DNA of 64,000 nt from Aquarana catesbeiana (GCF_042186555.1 NC_133330.1:344689165-344753164), one strand, 5' to 3'. Counted from the first letter of the stretch, positions 35,460 through 46,190 are shown. Made by a program: numbers and translations. The notes: generated by a model not told the origin, from the letters alone.

Positions 35460-36060
35460 CATACCCAGACTCTTAAGGTAAGACCTAGAAGGCACCTTCA
35501 CGAGTTTTTGGACAGCATGTCTGTACAGAGCCTTGGATGAAGGTATCAGACACTCCCGGTCACTCATGGTCACCTCGGGAGATTCCTCACTGCTCCTCCT
35601 CCAGACCATTTCTCTCCCACGGAGCTGCCTAGTCCACCACAACAGTGGCTGGGCTGCTACAATGCTTACAGGCACCTCAGACTCAAGAGGGATTGCAGGT
35701 TTTCTACCCAATCCTGTTTGGAGGTCGCAGGGGATGTTGGTTAGTGTCCAGTTGCAGATCGGAAGAGGTCAAACCCTTTTGGGCCCTCTTTGAGATCTTT
35801 AAGACGGAGTCCATTAAACAGTATAACCACATGGCTGGAGGCTGTTGTTGGATCGTCAGGATGCCTATCCTATCCTCACACCTTAGAGGGAAAGCAAAGC
35901 CAACCTTTCTCCATCCCAATGGTTGGTGTACCTGGGGGTGCTCTGCTATTTCCTCTGTTTTATTTCCATCAGAGGAAGTGGTTACAGTCAGGAACAGAAT
36001 TCTGAGGACGATTATTTCCGCTTGTTTGATGGCTTCTCAGTGTTTCAGTCATCTGGGCAC
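35460..36060 (+). pseudogene. Reverse transcriptase remnant, DIRS/Ty3 type
   Basis: The pieces lie in shifting frames. GFLPNPVWRSQGMLVSVQLQ (35690-35755) resembles the N-terminal finger of such RTs. FKTESIK (near 35797) matches the FKMESI-type motif, and a third frame gives LDRQDAYPILTP (near 35848), close to RT motif A (DLxDAY), which carries the first catalytic Asp. The YxDD box is not recognisable. Many frameshifts make it inactive. Confidence 0.65.
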
Positions 36061-36419
36061 ATTGCATCATGCATATAGTTGATTCCTGGGGTGCATGGGC
36101 ACCTACACAAATTTCAACTAGAATTCCTAGTGCAAGGGAGGAAACAGGATAGAACACAGTTAATAGGTATTACTCAGTATGAGTATTGGTCCGCGGTGAT
36201 GGAAAGGCTTAAGGAAGTCTTGGTCCGTTAGGACCGTCAGACTGGAGAATGGCTACGAATCATGTCTGCAAGACAGCCGGGAACATGCACTGCAAAGGAC
36301 TTTTGGTCAAGGCAAGCAGAGATTCCCAGCCAAGGAGGATAACCTTGAACGCGCTGGGGGTTCAAACAGCCCTTTTAGCACTTTGGCCTTACTACACATA
36401 GTCAAGGAGGACCAATCTC

Positions 36420-36760
36420 CTTGCAGTTTAGTAACAGGGCAGCAGTCGCCTATATTCAGCTCCAGGATGAAACTCGCAGCAATATGCTATTGGGAGAGGT
36501 GAAACCTTTAACGCCTGGAGCGGAAGATCACCAGCAAAATTTCGGAAGCAGTTTACCTCCCAGCGGTTTCCTTTGAACAAGTACAAGCTTCCCAGAGCAC
36601 AACGAGTGGGTCTACGACCCAGGTCTTCTCTGAGCTGGTCCACAGAAGGGGCCTACCACAGACAGACCTCCTCGTTTCCCACAGTAATCACAAACTTTGG
36701 TCTGTACCCCAAGGCGCAAGGGTAAGATGCTCTGGTCTCTCCCTGGGACTACAATCTAAC
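36420..36760 (+). pseudogene. RNase H and connection-domain remnant of the DIRS-like element
   Basis: NRAAVAYIQLQDETRS (near 36431) resembles the DNxxAVAYINRQGGTRS motif of retroelement RNase H. TQVFSELVHRRGLPQTDLL followed by VSHSNHKL (near 36618) and DALVSPWDYNLTYIF (near 36728) match the segment before the recombinase in DIRS-type polyproteins. Frames change between pieces. Confidence 0.7.
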
Positions 36761-37189
36761 CTATATATTTTTCCCCAACATTTCCCATAAATGAGATTCC
36801 CCTTGAGGCTGTCAAGGGATAACATAGTTGTCATAGCCAGTCCTCCATATTGACCAGGAGGCCCTGGGTTTTCCCTGGCCATTTATTTCAGGATATAGAA
36901 GACATTCCCCTCTATAACATATGCAGACCGGGGCTGCAAGCAGGGACACTAAAGGGGGAGGATGGGCAACTCCGCTTGCTCCAGTTTCACTCCAGAGTGG
37001 TCTCTACTTTGTTGTGTGCGAGAAGACATTCTACTTACAACATCTAGGTCTAATTCTGGAAGAAGTTTTCTTGGTAGGGCAAGACATTGATCCTACTGCC
37101 CTGCCAGTGTCAGCTGTTCTATACTTCCTCCAGGCCTTAGCCTATCCTCACGTAGCTGACGAGTGTGGGCTATATTGGCAATAAGACAT

Positions 37190-37427
37190 TTGAATGGGCC
37201 AAGAATCCTTAAGTTTGCACAACTTTTGAGGACAGTCATGAAGAGTCGGTCACCAAGGAAGAAAGATCTATTGCAGTTGCTGGATCTCATATCAGTTTAA
37301 TCGTTTGTTCCAACAGAGCAATGTTCGGTTCAGGCCATCACTTACAAGGCAGTATCAAGTGCAAGAACTTTAAGCAGAAGGTTATCAGAGATTCAAGCTC
37401 TTGGAGCTTCAAAGTAAAAATATATAT
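37190..37427 (+). pseudogene. Tyrosine recombinase remnant, N-terminal part
   Basis: One frame reads PKFAQLLRTVMKSRSPRKKD, LLQLLDLISV, a stop, then ITYKAVSSARTLSRRLSEIQ and ALGASK. The SARTLSRRLSEIQAL part matches the box of DIRS tyrosine recombinases that contains the first catalytic Arg (SARRVSELQAL type). The frame is cut at 37427 by an insertion and resumes at 38483. Confidence 0.72.
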
Positions 37428-38482
37428 GTAGCGCTGGTAGCTTTACAATCTACCGCAGATTAGGAAAATTTAGTAAATTGTGTGTTAGGAAGGTTAGGTT
37501 TGCCTCTGTTCCAGCTTGGCTGACGTTGTGTGTGCTTCCGTGCTGACTGGTGGGTGTCTCTGTTACCATTAGTCAGTGTTGGAAGGGCAACGTGTCGAAG
37601 TGTATGGATGCTCCTCTGTCCCGGAGGCACGCTCGGTGGAGGTGGTCCTCCGAGTTGCATTCTGGGCGAGGGTATTTATGGGACAGACGCCATATTTTAG
37701 GGTTCGTTTTACAGCCACCTGCTGGCCCTCCTGGCCGACAGGTATGCGTTAGGGAGCTACCTCGTGGTCCTCTGATCGGGAGGCCCACGATACAGCGGCG
37801 CAGGGGTGGGTCCAGAGGCTTGCCTGGAGCCTACCACCATGGCCGAGGAATGGTCCTGAGCTGTCGGTCCTGTGTGACGAAGCTGGACAACCGAGGAGAT
37901 CCCAGGGGAGGACCCATCTTGGAGAGATCACGCGGCGTGCTGGTCTATAGAGGGGCCTGGTGACTCGGTTGCAGGATGTATCCAAAAGAAGTAATTATAG
38001 CATAGTGTCGCCGGTTCGGCTTAAAGGTTCAGGCACTGTGACTGACTGAAGATCTGATACATCCTGTGGCAGAGGATCGTGCAGATTTACCCCACCAAGT
38101 AAGTCTGTGGCAGAGACTTTGATTCGTGCTGCGTACTGGCTGCTAGACCGGTGAGAGAGGCCTATCCAGGCGAGCAAAGAGTGTATCCCATGAGGGGAGC
38201 GCATTCCATATAGTATCTGAATTCTACCGGGACATTTGTCGCTAAAATCTTGTAATAAGATATTTGCGTTTCTCCTGAAGGTTTCCTTTTCCACCTCTTT
38301 CCTGCTACTTCCTAAAGTTTCACTGTTTAATAAAGCATTGAAAACGTACTCCAGTGTTGGTGCGTGTGTCGTCCAGAGGTAAACTCAACGGAACCCCTAG
38401 ACCCGATGCCGGTGAAACAGAGGGAAGAAAAGTGAAGGTAACAGACCCGCTTAAACCAGCAGCTCCACCGTGAGTTAGTGCT
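37428..38482. mobile_element. LTR-like insertion splitting the recombinase
   Basis: This sequence interrupts the recombinase between ALGASK and YIPSFPERVELDL, flanked by ATATAT on both sides. Its ends, GTAGCGCT and (inverted) AGCACTAAC, are only weakly similar. An AATAAA lies near 38331, consistent with a solo LTR with its polyadenylation signal. The AT-rich flanks make the exact target duplication uncertain. No protein similarity inside. Confidence 0.55.
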
Positions 38483-38920
38483 ATATATATATATTCCTTC
38501 CTTTCCAGAAAGAGTAGAGTTGGATCTTGTAGATCATCCTGCATCAAACGTAGCAACAGACAGCTGGACATTGCCTAACTTTCCAGAACATCACACAGGA
38601 AAGTCACACGTACTCTTCATTTTCAGAACTTTACAGGAGTATCTCTCCACAATTGTCCCTTTCAGGTCATCTAAATAAACCTTTTGTCATTCCAGCTGGG
38701 AATCATCAAGGGAAAGAGGTTACTGCCTGGATCCTAGCAGGCTCGGGTTGTATATATAAGACTAGAGGTCGCGAGCCTCCGTCAGTGGCGGCGGAGCACT
38801 CTACCAGAGCGGTTAAAGCCTCATCGGCAACACATTCAAGAGAATCTATGGTGCCCATCTGTACAGGGGTATCGTGGTCGCTCCAACATTCCTACTCAAA
38901 CTTGATGGAATAGACGCGGG
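38483..38920 (+). pseudogene. Tyrosine recombinase remnant, C-terminal part
   Basis: It resumes with YIPSFPERVELDLVDHPAS. AEHSTRAVKASSAT (His at 38797-38799, Arg at 38806-38808) fits the HxxR box of tyrosine recombinases, in the context AHSTRAVATS known from DIRS elements. VPICTGVSWSLQHSYSNLME matches the region leading to the nucleophilic Tyr, though the Tyr itself cannot be placed with confidence. A stop after VPFRSSK and frameshifts disable it. Confidence 0.75.
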
Positions 38921-39027
38921 GGCTTTGTCATCAGGGGACTTTGTAGGAAGGACTATTCAGTCCTCTGTCTCATGCTAATTAGAAGATTGGTTTGACAAAT
39001 AGATCCCGCCCTATCAGCTAGTTGTTT

Positions 39028-39130
39028 ATCACTAGTATGCTGCCATGTTGGCGTCAGGAAAACGGAAAATTGTATCAAATACTTACCGTAATTTTCCTTT
39101 CCTGACGCCAAACCATGGCAGCATATGAGC
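39028..39130. repeat. Internal complementary region next to the right end of the DIRS-like element
   Basis: ACTAGTATGCTGCCATGTTG is complementary to the outer part of the left terminus (30510-30535). GGCGTCAGGAAAA and TTTTCCTTTCCTGACGCC form an inverted repeat around a short TACTTACCGTAA core. In DIRS elements such a region, complementary to both termini, sits next to the right inverted repeat and supports circular-intermediate replication. Confidence 0.6.
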
Positions 39131-39156
39131 CCACCCCCCGATGTGCGTTCCGGTAT

Positions 39157-39265
39157 GTTACAAAGAATGGGGTGGCGGCTAACCTTCATTTATGCTATTC
39201 ACTGGTCCTGAGGGAGTGGTCAAGAGGCGGAGCTCTATCACTAGTACGCTGCCATGAGCGTGACT
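39157..39265. repeat. Right inverted terminal repeat of the DIRS-like element
   Basis: AAAGAATGGGGTGGCGGCTA through CTAGTACGCTGCCATG is the inverse complement of 30515-30620 with a few substitutions and small indels. Confidence 0.85.
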
Positions 39266-39896
39266 GCGAGACGAGTACACAGGAGACCCGGCTCTATTTC
39301 GGCAGCGCTCGTCCCCTCCTTCCCCTCGGGGGCGGCCTATATCGGCGTATAAGACGCACACACGATTTTCCCCCCTATTTTAAGGGGGAAAAAGTGCATG
39401 TTTTACGCCGATAAATATGGTAGTATAATATACTTATTTCAAATTTTTTAATTTTCGGGTTTTCGGATTTTCGAATTTACTAATTTACGAATATTCAGAA
39501 ACATTTGTTAAACGGGTTTTCGTTCATTCAGATGTTTCCGAATTAACGAATTTGTCTAAATTAATTAAAAAACGAATTCAGAACGAACAAAATTGCACAT
39601 GTCTAATGGGGGACTCCTGACTTCTGATGGTGGGGGAGGGGCTACAGATAGAACCGGCCCTCTAAAGGGCGACCATAATGCTGATGCGACCCGCAAGGAA
39701 ATTGAGTTTGACACCCGTGCTTTAGAAGCCCCTATAGGTCATGAGTCTAGCGTTACGGAGAAATATATGTGGGGGGGGGGGGGGTCCTAAAAAATACATT
39801 TCGGGGGCATTTTATGTGCTTGGGTGTAATTTACATTTTTTACTATTTAAAAAGAGAAAATGTTTACTTACCTTGTTTTTTTCCCATCACATAGAG
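39266..39896. repeat. Small ranid-type repeats including a short palindromic element
   Basis: TATCGGCGTATAAGACGCAC (39340-39359) and its near complement ending TTTTACGCCGATA (39413) bound a short palindromic element with an inner TTTTCCCCCC/GGGGGAAAA hairpin. Downstream (39440-39600), A/T-rich text with repeated CGAAT/ACGAA phrases and TTGCACATGTCTAA is a motif series I associate with ranid repeats. From 39600 to 39896 nothing is recognised apart from a G run (39770-39784). Confidence 0.6.
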
Positions 39897-40148
39897 CAGT
39901 GGTCTCCAAACTGTGGCCCTTTGCTTGCCTTTATCTGACCCTTGAGGCATTATTCCTGACACCCACAATGGGGCACCTTCTTGCCACGGACACCAACAAT
40001 GGGGCACTATACCACCCAGTGACACCAACTATTTCTCCTCCTAATACCAAAGATTGGGCATTTCTTACTCCCACTGGTCACATTCCGGCCCACCTAAAGT
40101 CTGAAGGACCGTAAACTGGCCCTTTCTTGAGAAGTTTGGAGACCCCTG
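39897..40148. mobile_element. hAT-like non-autonomous element, 252 bp
   Basis: The termini CAGTGGTCTCCAAACT and (inverted) CAGGGGTCTCCAAACT are flanked by a perfect 8 bp duplication, ACATAGAG (39889-39896 and 40149-40156). Both the CAG-start terminus and the 8 bp duplication are hAT features. The interior contains a degenerate short repeat (ACCAACAATGGGGCA type) and no gene. Confidence 0.93.
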
Positions 40149-40346
40149 ACATAGAGGACAGAGAGTCCCCCTTAGTGATGATTTTTGGGGGACAAATTCT
40201 CTTTAATGAGTTAAACAGAACAAATTGAAGATGAAAATGTCTCCTTTTTTGAGTGATTTTTCAGTTTTGTTACATTTTTGTATGAATTCCATTAAAAGTA
40301 ACAAATCACTTTTTGCAACATAATATCACCCCCCCAAAAAATCTTA

Positions 40347-40775
40347 GGCCCCTTTCACACTGAGGCGGTTTGCAGGCGGTATTGCGCTAAAAATACCGCC
40401 TGCAAACCGCCCCTAAACAGCCTCCGCTGTTTGTTCAGTGTGAAAGCCCGAGGGCTTTCACACTGAAGCGGTGCGCTGGCAGGACGGTAAAAAAAGTCCT
40501 GCAAACCGCTTCTTTGGAGCGGTGATGGAGCGGTGTATTCACCGCTCCTAAACCGCTCCTGCCCATTGAAATCACTGGGACAGCGCGGCTATACCGCGGC
40601 AATACCGCGCTATAGCCGCGCTGTACGAGGGATTTTAATCCTTTTTCGGCCGCCAGCGGGGGTTAAAACCGCACCGCTAGCGGCCGAATACCGCTGCAAG
40701 AACGACGGTACAGCAGCACTAAAAATAGTGCTGTTGTACCGCTGACGCCCCCACCGCCCCAGTGTGAAAGGGGCC
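40347..40775. mobile_element. PIF/Harbinger-like MITE, 429 bp
   Basis: GGCCCCTTTCACACTG and (inverted) GGCCCCTTTCACACTG are perfect 16 bp termini flanked by TTA (40344-40346, 40776-40778). The interior is GC-rich with several self-complementary segments built on GGCGGTATTGCGC and ATACCGCC. It belongs to a different subfamily from the MITE at 27465. Confidence 0.92.
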
Positions 40776-41264
40776 TTAGTGTCCCAAGAAAAAATTGTAT
40801 TACTTTATTTCATAAATGATGACTAAGTTATTGATTATTGATCAGCCCCATATCAGGAATGTATAGATTGTTCTGCTCAGTGGCGGCGGGGGGGGGGGGG
40901 GGTTAATATTTGATGTAATTTGGGGGCCTCACCTGTTCTTTCTCTGGCTTTTTACTGGGGTTCCCCAATGTGTGGGGGAGTTTGCTGTTTGCCCACAAGG
41001 GGGCAGCATTGCACTTGCTATGCGCAGTGAGCGTACATGATGTACATGATTTATGGGCGTCGCTCGCCTTCACTGCGCTGTAATTAGCGGAATGACAATG
41101 CGAGGAAACTGCCATCCAAACACTGGAGGGAAAGCGGTGAAGACCTGATAACAGGAGACAATAGCGGATTGTGCCGCACGCTCACCCTGCGCTGGGCGAT
41201 CGGTGTAAATATAGAAAACGTGTCATAGTTTATATTGTCTCTTCTGACTGCTAAATGAGGGGTC
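40776..41264. other. Unique-looking spacer, nothing recognised
   Basis: Mixed-composition DNA with a G run near 40890-40902. Minus-strand open frames of about 60-70 codons show no motif. Confidence 0.5.
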
Positions 41265-42905
41265 ACCACTCACCGCCACCTCAGAAAGGGGGGAGCGACA
41301 CGCCCCGACCGCCACCGCACAAAGGGCGCGACACGCCCCGACCGCCACCGCAGAAAGGGGGCGCGACACGCCCCGAACGCCACCGCAGAAAAGGGGGTGC
41401 AACACGCCTCGACCGCCACCGCAGAAAAGGGGGTGCAACACGCCTCGACCGCCACCGCAGAAAGGGGGTGCGACACGCCCCGACCGCCACCGCAGAAAAG
41501 GGGGTGCAACACGCCTCGACCACCACCGCAGAAAGGGGGCGCGACACGCCTCGACCACCACCGCAGAAAGGGGGCGCGACACGCCTCGACCGCCACCGCA
41601 GAAAAGGGGGTGCAACACGCCCCGACCGCCACCGCAGAAAAGGGGGTGCAACACGCCTCGACCACCACCGCAGAAAGGGGGCGCGACACGCCTCGACCAC
41701 CACCGCAGAAAGGGGGCGCGACACGCCTCGACCGCCACCACAGAAAAGGGGGTGCGACACGCCCCGACCGCCACCGCAGAAAGGGGGTGCGACACGCCTC
41801 GACCACCACCGCAGAAAGGGGGTGCGACACGCCTCGACCACCACCGCAGAAAGGGGGCGCGACACGCCTCGACCACCACCGCAGAAAGGGGGCGCAACAC
41901 GCCTCGACCACCACCGCAGAAAGGGGGTGCGACACGCCTCGACCACCACCGCAGAAAGGGGGTGCGACACGCCTCGACTGCCACCGCAGAAAAGGGGGTG
42001 CGACACGCCTCGACCACCACCGCAGAAAAGGGGGTGCGACACGCCCCGACCGCCACCGCAGAAAGGGGGAGCGACACGCCTCGACCACCACCGCAGAAAG
42101 GGGGTGCGACACGCCTCGACTGCCACCGCAGAAAAGGGGGTGCGACACGCCTCGACCACCACCGCAGAAAGGGGGCGCGACACGCCTCGACCGCCACCAC
42201 AGAAAAGGGGGTGCGACACGCCCCGACCGCCACCGCAGAAAGGGGGAGCGACACGCCTCGACCACCACCGCAGAAAGGGGGCGCGACACGCCTCGACCAC
42301 CACCGCAGAAAGGGGGCGCAACACGCCTCGACCACCACCGCAGAAAGGGGGTGCGACACGCCTCGACTGCCACCGCAGAAAAGGGGGTGCGACACGCCTC
42401 GACCACCACCGCAGAAAGGGGGTGCGACACGCCTCGACTGCCACCGCAGAAAAGGGGGTGCGACACGCCTCGACCGCCACCGCAGAAAAGGGGGTGCGAC
42501 ACGCCTCGACCACCACCGCAGAAAGGGGGTGCGACACGCCTCGACCACCACCGCAGAAAGGGGGTGCGACACGCCTCGACCGCCACCGCAGAAAGGGGGT
42601 GCGACACGCCTCGACCGCCACCGCAGAAAAGGGGGTGCGACACGCCCCGACCGCCACCGCAGAAAAGGGGGTGCGACACACCCCGACCACCACCGCAGAA
42701 AGGGGGTGCGACACGCCCCGACCGCCACCGCAGAAAAGGGGGTGCGACACGCCTCGACCGCTACCGCAGAAAGGGGGTGCGACACGCCTCGACCGCCACC
42801 GCAGAAAAGGGGGTGCGACACGCCCCGACCGCCACCGCAGAAAAGGGGGTGCGACACGCCTCGACCACCACCGCAGAAAAGGGGAGCGACACGCCCCAAC
42901 CGCAC
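41265..42905. repeat. 35/36 bp GC-rich minisatellite, about 46 copies
   Basis: The unit is CGACACGCCTCGACCACC followed by ACCGCAGAAAGGGGGTG. An optional extra A (AAAAGGGGG) makes it 36 bp. Variable positions alternate between two states (CCTCGA/CCCCGA, CACCACC/CGCCACC, GTGCG/GCGCG). Because it lacks stops in most phases, both strands show open frames of 400-583 codons at once, which argues against any of them being genes. Confidence 0.95.
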
Positions 42906-42994
42906 GCCGCACTTCATTAAAGACCAATTCAACTTTATTCAGGTTATGGACCCGTGAAAAAAAACAAAAACGATTGCACTTTTTTATAATTAAT

Positions 42995-44480
42995 ACAACT
43001 GCCTGAACTGTTGATAATACTTCCATCTATAGTTAATATAGCATACACTGTAAAGCATACAGATATTATTATTATATATCTTACACTATAGATGATACTA
43101 CCTGAACTGTAAAAAACACTTTCACTGTTGGTACAAAATATACAACAGATATTATGTTACCTGCAATAGAAATAAAACTGCCTGAACTGCAGATAATACT
43201 TCCACCTATAGTTAATATACCATACACCATACACATATTATTATACATCTTACACTATATATAAAATAGCCTGAACTGTAAAAAATACCTTCACAGTTGG
43301 TACAGAATACACTACAGATAATATATTAGCTGAAATATGAATAAAACCACTTGTACTGTAGATAATGCTTCCATCTATACTCAATATAGCATACACTATA
43401 ATGTATACAGGTATTATTATATGTCTTACACTATAGATAATACTGCCTGAACTGTAAAAAACACTTTCAGTGTTGGTACAAAATATACAACAGATATGTT
43501 ACCTGCAATATAAATAAAACTGCCTGAACTGTAAAAAATACTTTCACCTATAGTTAATATACCATACACTATACAGATATTATTCTACATCTTACACTGT
43601 AGATAATACCGCTTGAACTGTAAAAAAAATACTTTCACAGTTGGTATAAAATACACTAGAGATTATATATTATTTGCAATATGAATAAAACCGCTTGAAC
43701 TGTAGATAATACTTCCACCTATAGTTGATATATTATACACCATACAGATATTATTATCTTACACTATAGATAATACTGCCTGAACTGTAGATAATACAAC
43801 ATACTTCTATAATTAGCACAACATACACTATAGATAATGGATGTACGTATTACTGCCTGAACTGTACATACTGCTTCCAGAGCCACAGATAAAGTGAATA
43901 CAGCATACATAACACTATAGATAAATAATGCCTGAACTGTAGAAAATACAACATTCATGGTTATTATTGCTGCCTGACCAGTAGATTGTAATTAGTTAAT
44001 ACAGAATACACCACAAATGATATGACATAACTTTGCACCATATTGCCAGAACTGTAGAGGCTGCAATATGTGTTATAGATGTTACTGCCTGAACTGCAGA
44101 TAATACTTCCATGATTAGCACATACATACACTTCAGGTAATCTTATATAACCTGGATGTGCGTATCACTGCCTGAACTGTACCTACTACCTCCCTGGCTA
44201 CATCTAAAGGTACTACAGCTTACACTACAGATAATATTATATAAACTGCACTATACATAATAATGCCTGAACTGTAGATAATACAGGAAATGTGATCTTT
44301 GATCCTGAACTGTAGATTTAGATTTCATACTCGCTGTAGCATGCACTACAAAATATATGTTGTGTGTTTGTATATACTGTATATATATTGTATACTGTAT
44401 ATAACCTGCACTATTGATAACACTGCTTGAACTATAGAGAATACAATATCAATATGTCCAGTATATATTATGGCCTAAGC
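42995..44480. repeat. Degenerate AT-rich tandem repeat, monomer about 75-99 bp
   Basis: The anchor phrase GCCTGAACTGTAGATAATAC or GCCTGAACTGTAAAAAATAC recurs near 43003, 43102, 43183, 43270, 43357, 43447, 43523, 43613, 43697, 43781, 43857, 43932 and beyond. Between anchors come TTCCACCTATAGTTAATATA, ACACTATA and ACAGATATTAT phrases. Alternate monomers look more alike (GTAGATAATACTTCCA versus GTAAAAAACACTTTCA), suggesting an older dimeric unit of about 170 bp. The array continues beyond the hAT insertion to about 44830. Confidence 0.88.
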
Positions 44481-44487
44481 TGTAGAT

Positions 44488-44646
44488 CAGGGATATGCAT
44501 TTAGCGGACCTCCAGCTGTTGGGAAACTACAAGTCCCATCATGCCCCTGCCTCTGGGTGTCATGCTTGTGGCTGTCAGAGTCTTGCTATGCCTCATGGGA
44601 CTTGTAGTTCTGCAACAGCTGGAGGTCCGCTAATTGTATATCCCTG
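44488..44646. mobile_element. hAT-like MITE, 159 bp
   Basis: CAGGGATATGCATTTAGCGG and the inverted right end CAGGGATATACAATTAGCGG continue into GACCTCCAGCTGTTG, giving termini of about 35 bp. A perfect 8 bp duplication, CTGTAGAT (44480-44487, 44647-44654), flanks it; the duplicated octamer belongs to the AT-rich tandem repeat it entered. It contains the amphibian-repeat phrase ACTACAAGTCCCATCATGC. Confidence 0.94.
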
Positions 44647-44899
44647 CTGTAGATACTCCCTTCCATAATGAATATATTATAGACAATATCACCTGCCCTG
44701 TACATACATTCTGTTGCGTATCAAGGAGGAAGGATTTTGTAAGCTGTGGAAGTATTCTCTTCAGTTCAGGCATTTTATTATATATAGTGCAGTTATAGAA
44801 TATCATGTGTAGTGTATAGAAGGTTATGTAGATCTCCACTAGGAGGCGACCCCCTCAGAGTTCAGCATTAGGAAGACTCGTGGCCGGTGTCAGTACAAA

Positions 44900-45141
44900 G
44901 GGGGTTATTTACGAAAGGCAAATCCACTTGGCACTGAGAGTTCACTGTGAAGTTCAGTCGTTCTAAATCTGAGGGGAAGCTCTGAAATGAGGGGAAGCTC
45001 TGCTGATTTTATCATCCAATCATGTACAAGCTAAAATGCTGTTTTTTAATTTTCCTTGCATGTCCCCCTCGGATCTCCAGCGACTTCACTTCCAAGTGCA
45101 CTTGTAGTGCAAAGTGGATTTTCCTTTAGTAAATAACCCCC
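44900..45141. mobile_element. MITE with GGGGGTTATTTAC termini, 242 bp
   Basis: The left end GGGGGTTATTTACGAAAGGC and the inverted right end GGGGGTTATTTACTAAAGGA, each continuing to AAATCCACTT, form inverted termini of about 30 bp. This terminus is familiar from ranid repeats. I could not define a clear target duplication. Non-coding. Confidence 0.85.
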
Positions 45142-45454
45142 ATTGTCTCACATGTTGCAGGTCTTTGGTGCCAGCTGGCAGCATCCGGGCCTTGGCGGTT
45201 CTTCTGCCCCCTGTTCTGGGACTCTGCGCCGGCAGATGATGCGTCTTTATCATCGTCTGTCTTCCTGGCATGGAGCGCCCCACGTTCAACACCGCCACTG
45301 CTCCTGTCGGCCCCTCTAGGAGGCGGGAGAGTTCACACAACTTCATAGAACAGACTGTATTCCCATCCCCCACCACCAGGGGGCTTTTACTTTTCTTTGT
45401 AAGGGGTTAAGTGTTCATTTATTTATTTACTATGATTCTTTTTTTGTTAAGGGT
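45142..45454. other. Spacer, nothing recognised
   Basis: Mixed-composition DNA of about 310 bp with a short minus-strand open frame and no identifiable domain or repeat terminus. Confidence 0.5.
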
Positions 45455-46190
45455 TAGTGGTTAATATTAGTCCTAAAGGGTTATTATTAGTGTTAGGGGT
45501 TATTATCAGGGTTAGGGGTTATTATTAGTGTTAGGGGTTATTATTAGTGTTAGGGGTTAATATTAGTGTTAGGGGTTATTATTAGTGTTAGGGGTTAATA
45601 TTAGTGTTAGGGGTTATTATTAGTGTTAGGGGTTAATATTAGTGTTAGGGGTTAATATTAGTGTTAGGGGTTATTATTAGTGTTAGGGGTTATTATTAGT
45701 GTTAGGGGTTATTATTAGTGTTAGGGGTTATTATTAGTGTTAGGGGTTAATATTAGTGTTAGGGGTTAATATTAGTGTTAGGGGTTATTATTAGTGTTAG
45801 GGGTTAATATTAGTGTTAGGGGTTAATATTAGTGTTAGGGGTTATTATTAGTGTTAGGGGTTAATATTAGTGTTAGGGGTTAATATTAGTGTTAGGGGTT
45901 AATATTAGTGTTAGGGGTTATTATTAGTGTTAGGGGTTAATATTAGTGTTAGGGGTTAATATTAGTGTTAGGGGTTATTATTAGTGTTAGGGGTTATTAT
46001 TAGTGTTAGGGGTTAATATTAGTGTTAGGGGTTATTATTAGTGTTAGGGGTTATTATTAGTGTTAGGGGTTATTATTAGTGTTAGGGGTTAATATTAGTG
46101 TTAGGGGTTAATATTAGTGTTAGGGGTTATTATTAGTGTTAGGGGTTAATATTAGTGTTAGGGGTTATTATTAGTGTTAGGGGTTAATAA
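45455..46190. repeat. 19 bp telomere-like minisatellite, about 38 copies
   Basis: The unit is TTAGGGGTTATTATTAGTG, containing one TTAGGG. Two states alternate irregularly at one position (GGTTATTATTAG versus GGTTAATATTAG). The first units are diverged (GTTAGTGGTTAATATTAG, CCTAAAGGG). The G-rich strand is the plus strand. It is not a canonical TTAGGG tract. Confidence 0.95.

Larger units (their letters stand above)
30507..39265 (+). mobile_element. DIRS-like tyrosine-recombinase retroelement, decayed, with nested insertions
   Basis: The two ends are inverted copies. The left contains GCAGCGTACTAGTGATAGAG, CTCCGCCTCTTGACCAC and CTCAGGACCAGTGAATAG; the right carries their complements at 39157-39255. 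Between them, plus-strand remnants appear in DIRS order: a possible gag (33757-34260), reverse transcriptase (35460-36060), RNase H and connection (36420-36760), and tyrosine recombinase (37190-37420 and 38483-38920). Inverted termini with a tyrosine recombinase instead of an integrase are the hallmark of DIRS elements. About 2.7 kb of other repeats (30817-33494) and about 1 kb (37428-38482) are nested within. Without these the element is about 5 kb, normal for DIRS. Confidence 0.78.

Noticed and set aside
30507..39265. Ty3/gypsy LTR retrotransposon as the identity of the nested element
   Set aside because: The termini are inverted, not direct, repeats, and the 3' part resembles a tyrosine recombinase (HSTR box), not a DDE integrase. 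DIRS fits better.
41255..43026. Long overlapping frames on both strands (569, 583, 581 and 507 codons)
   Set aside because: They coincide with the 35/36 bp array and merely cycle through it in different phases. No start context, domain or non-repeat coding sequence.
45455..46190. True interstitial telomere (TTAGGG)n
   Set aside because: TTAGGG occurs once per 19 bp unit, not as consecutive hexamers. Only a telomere-like origin can be suggested.
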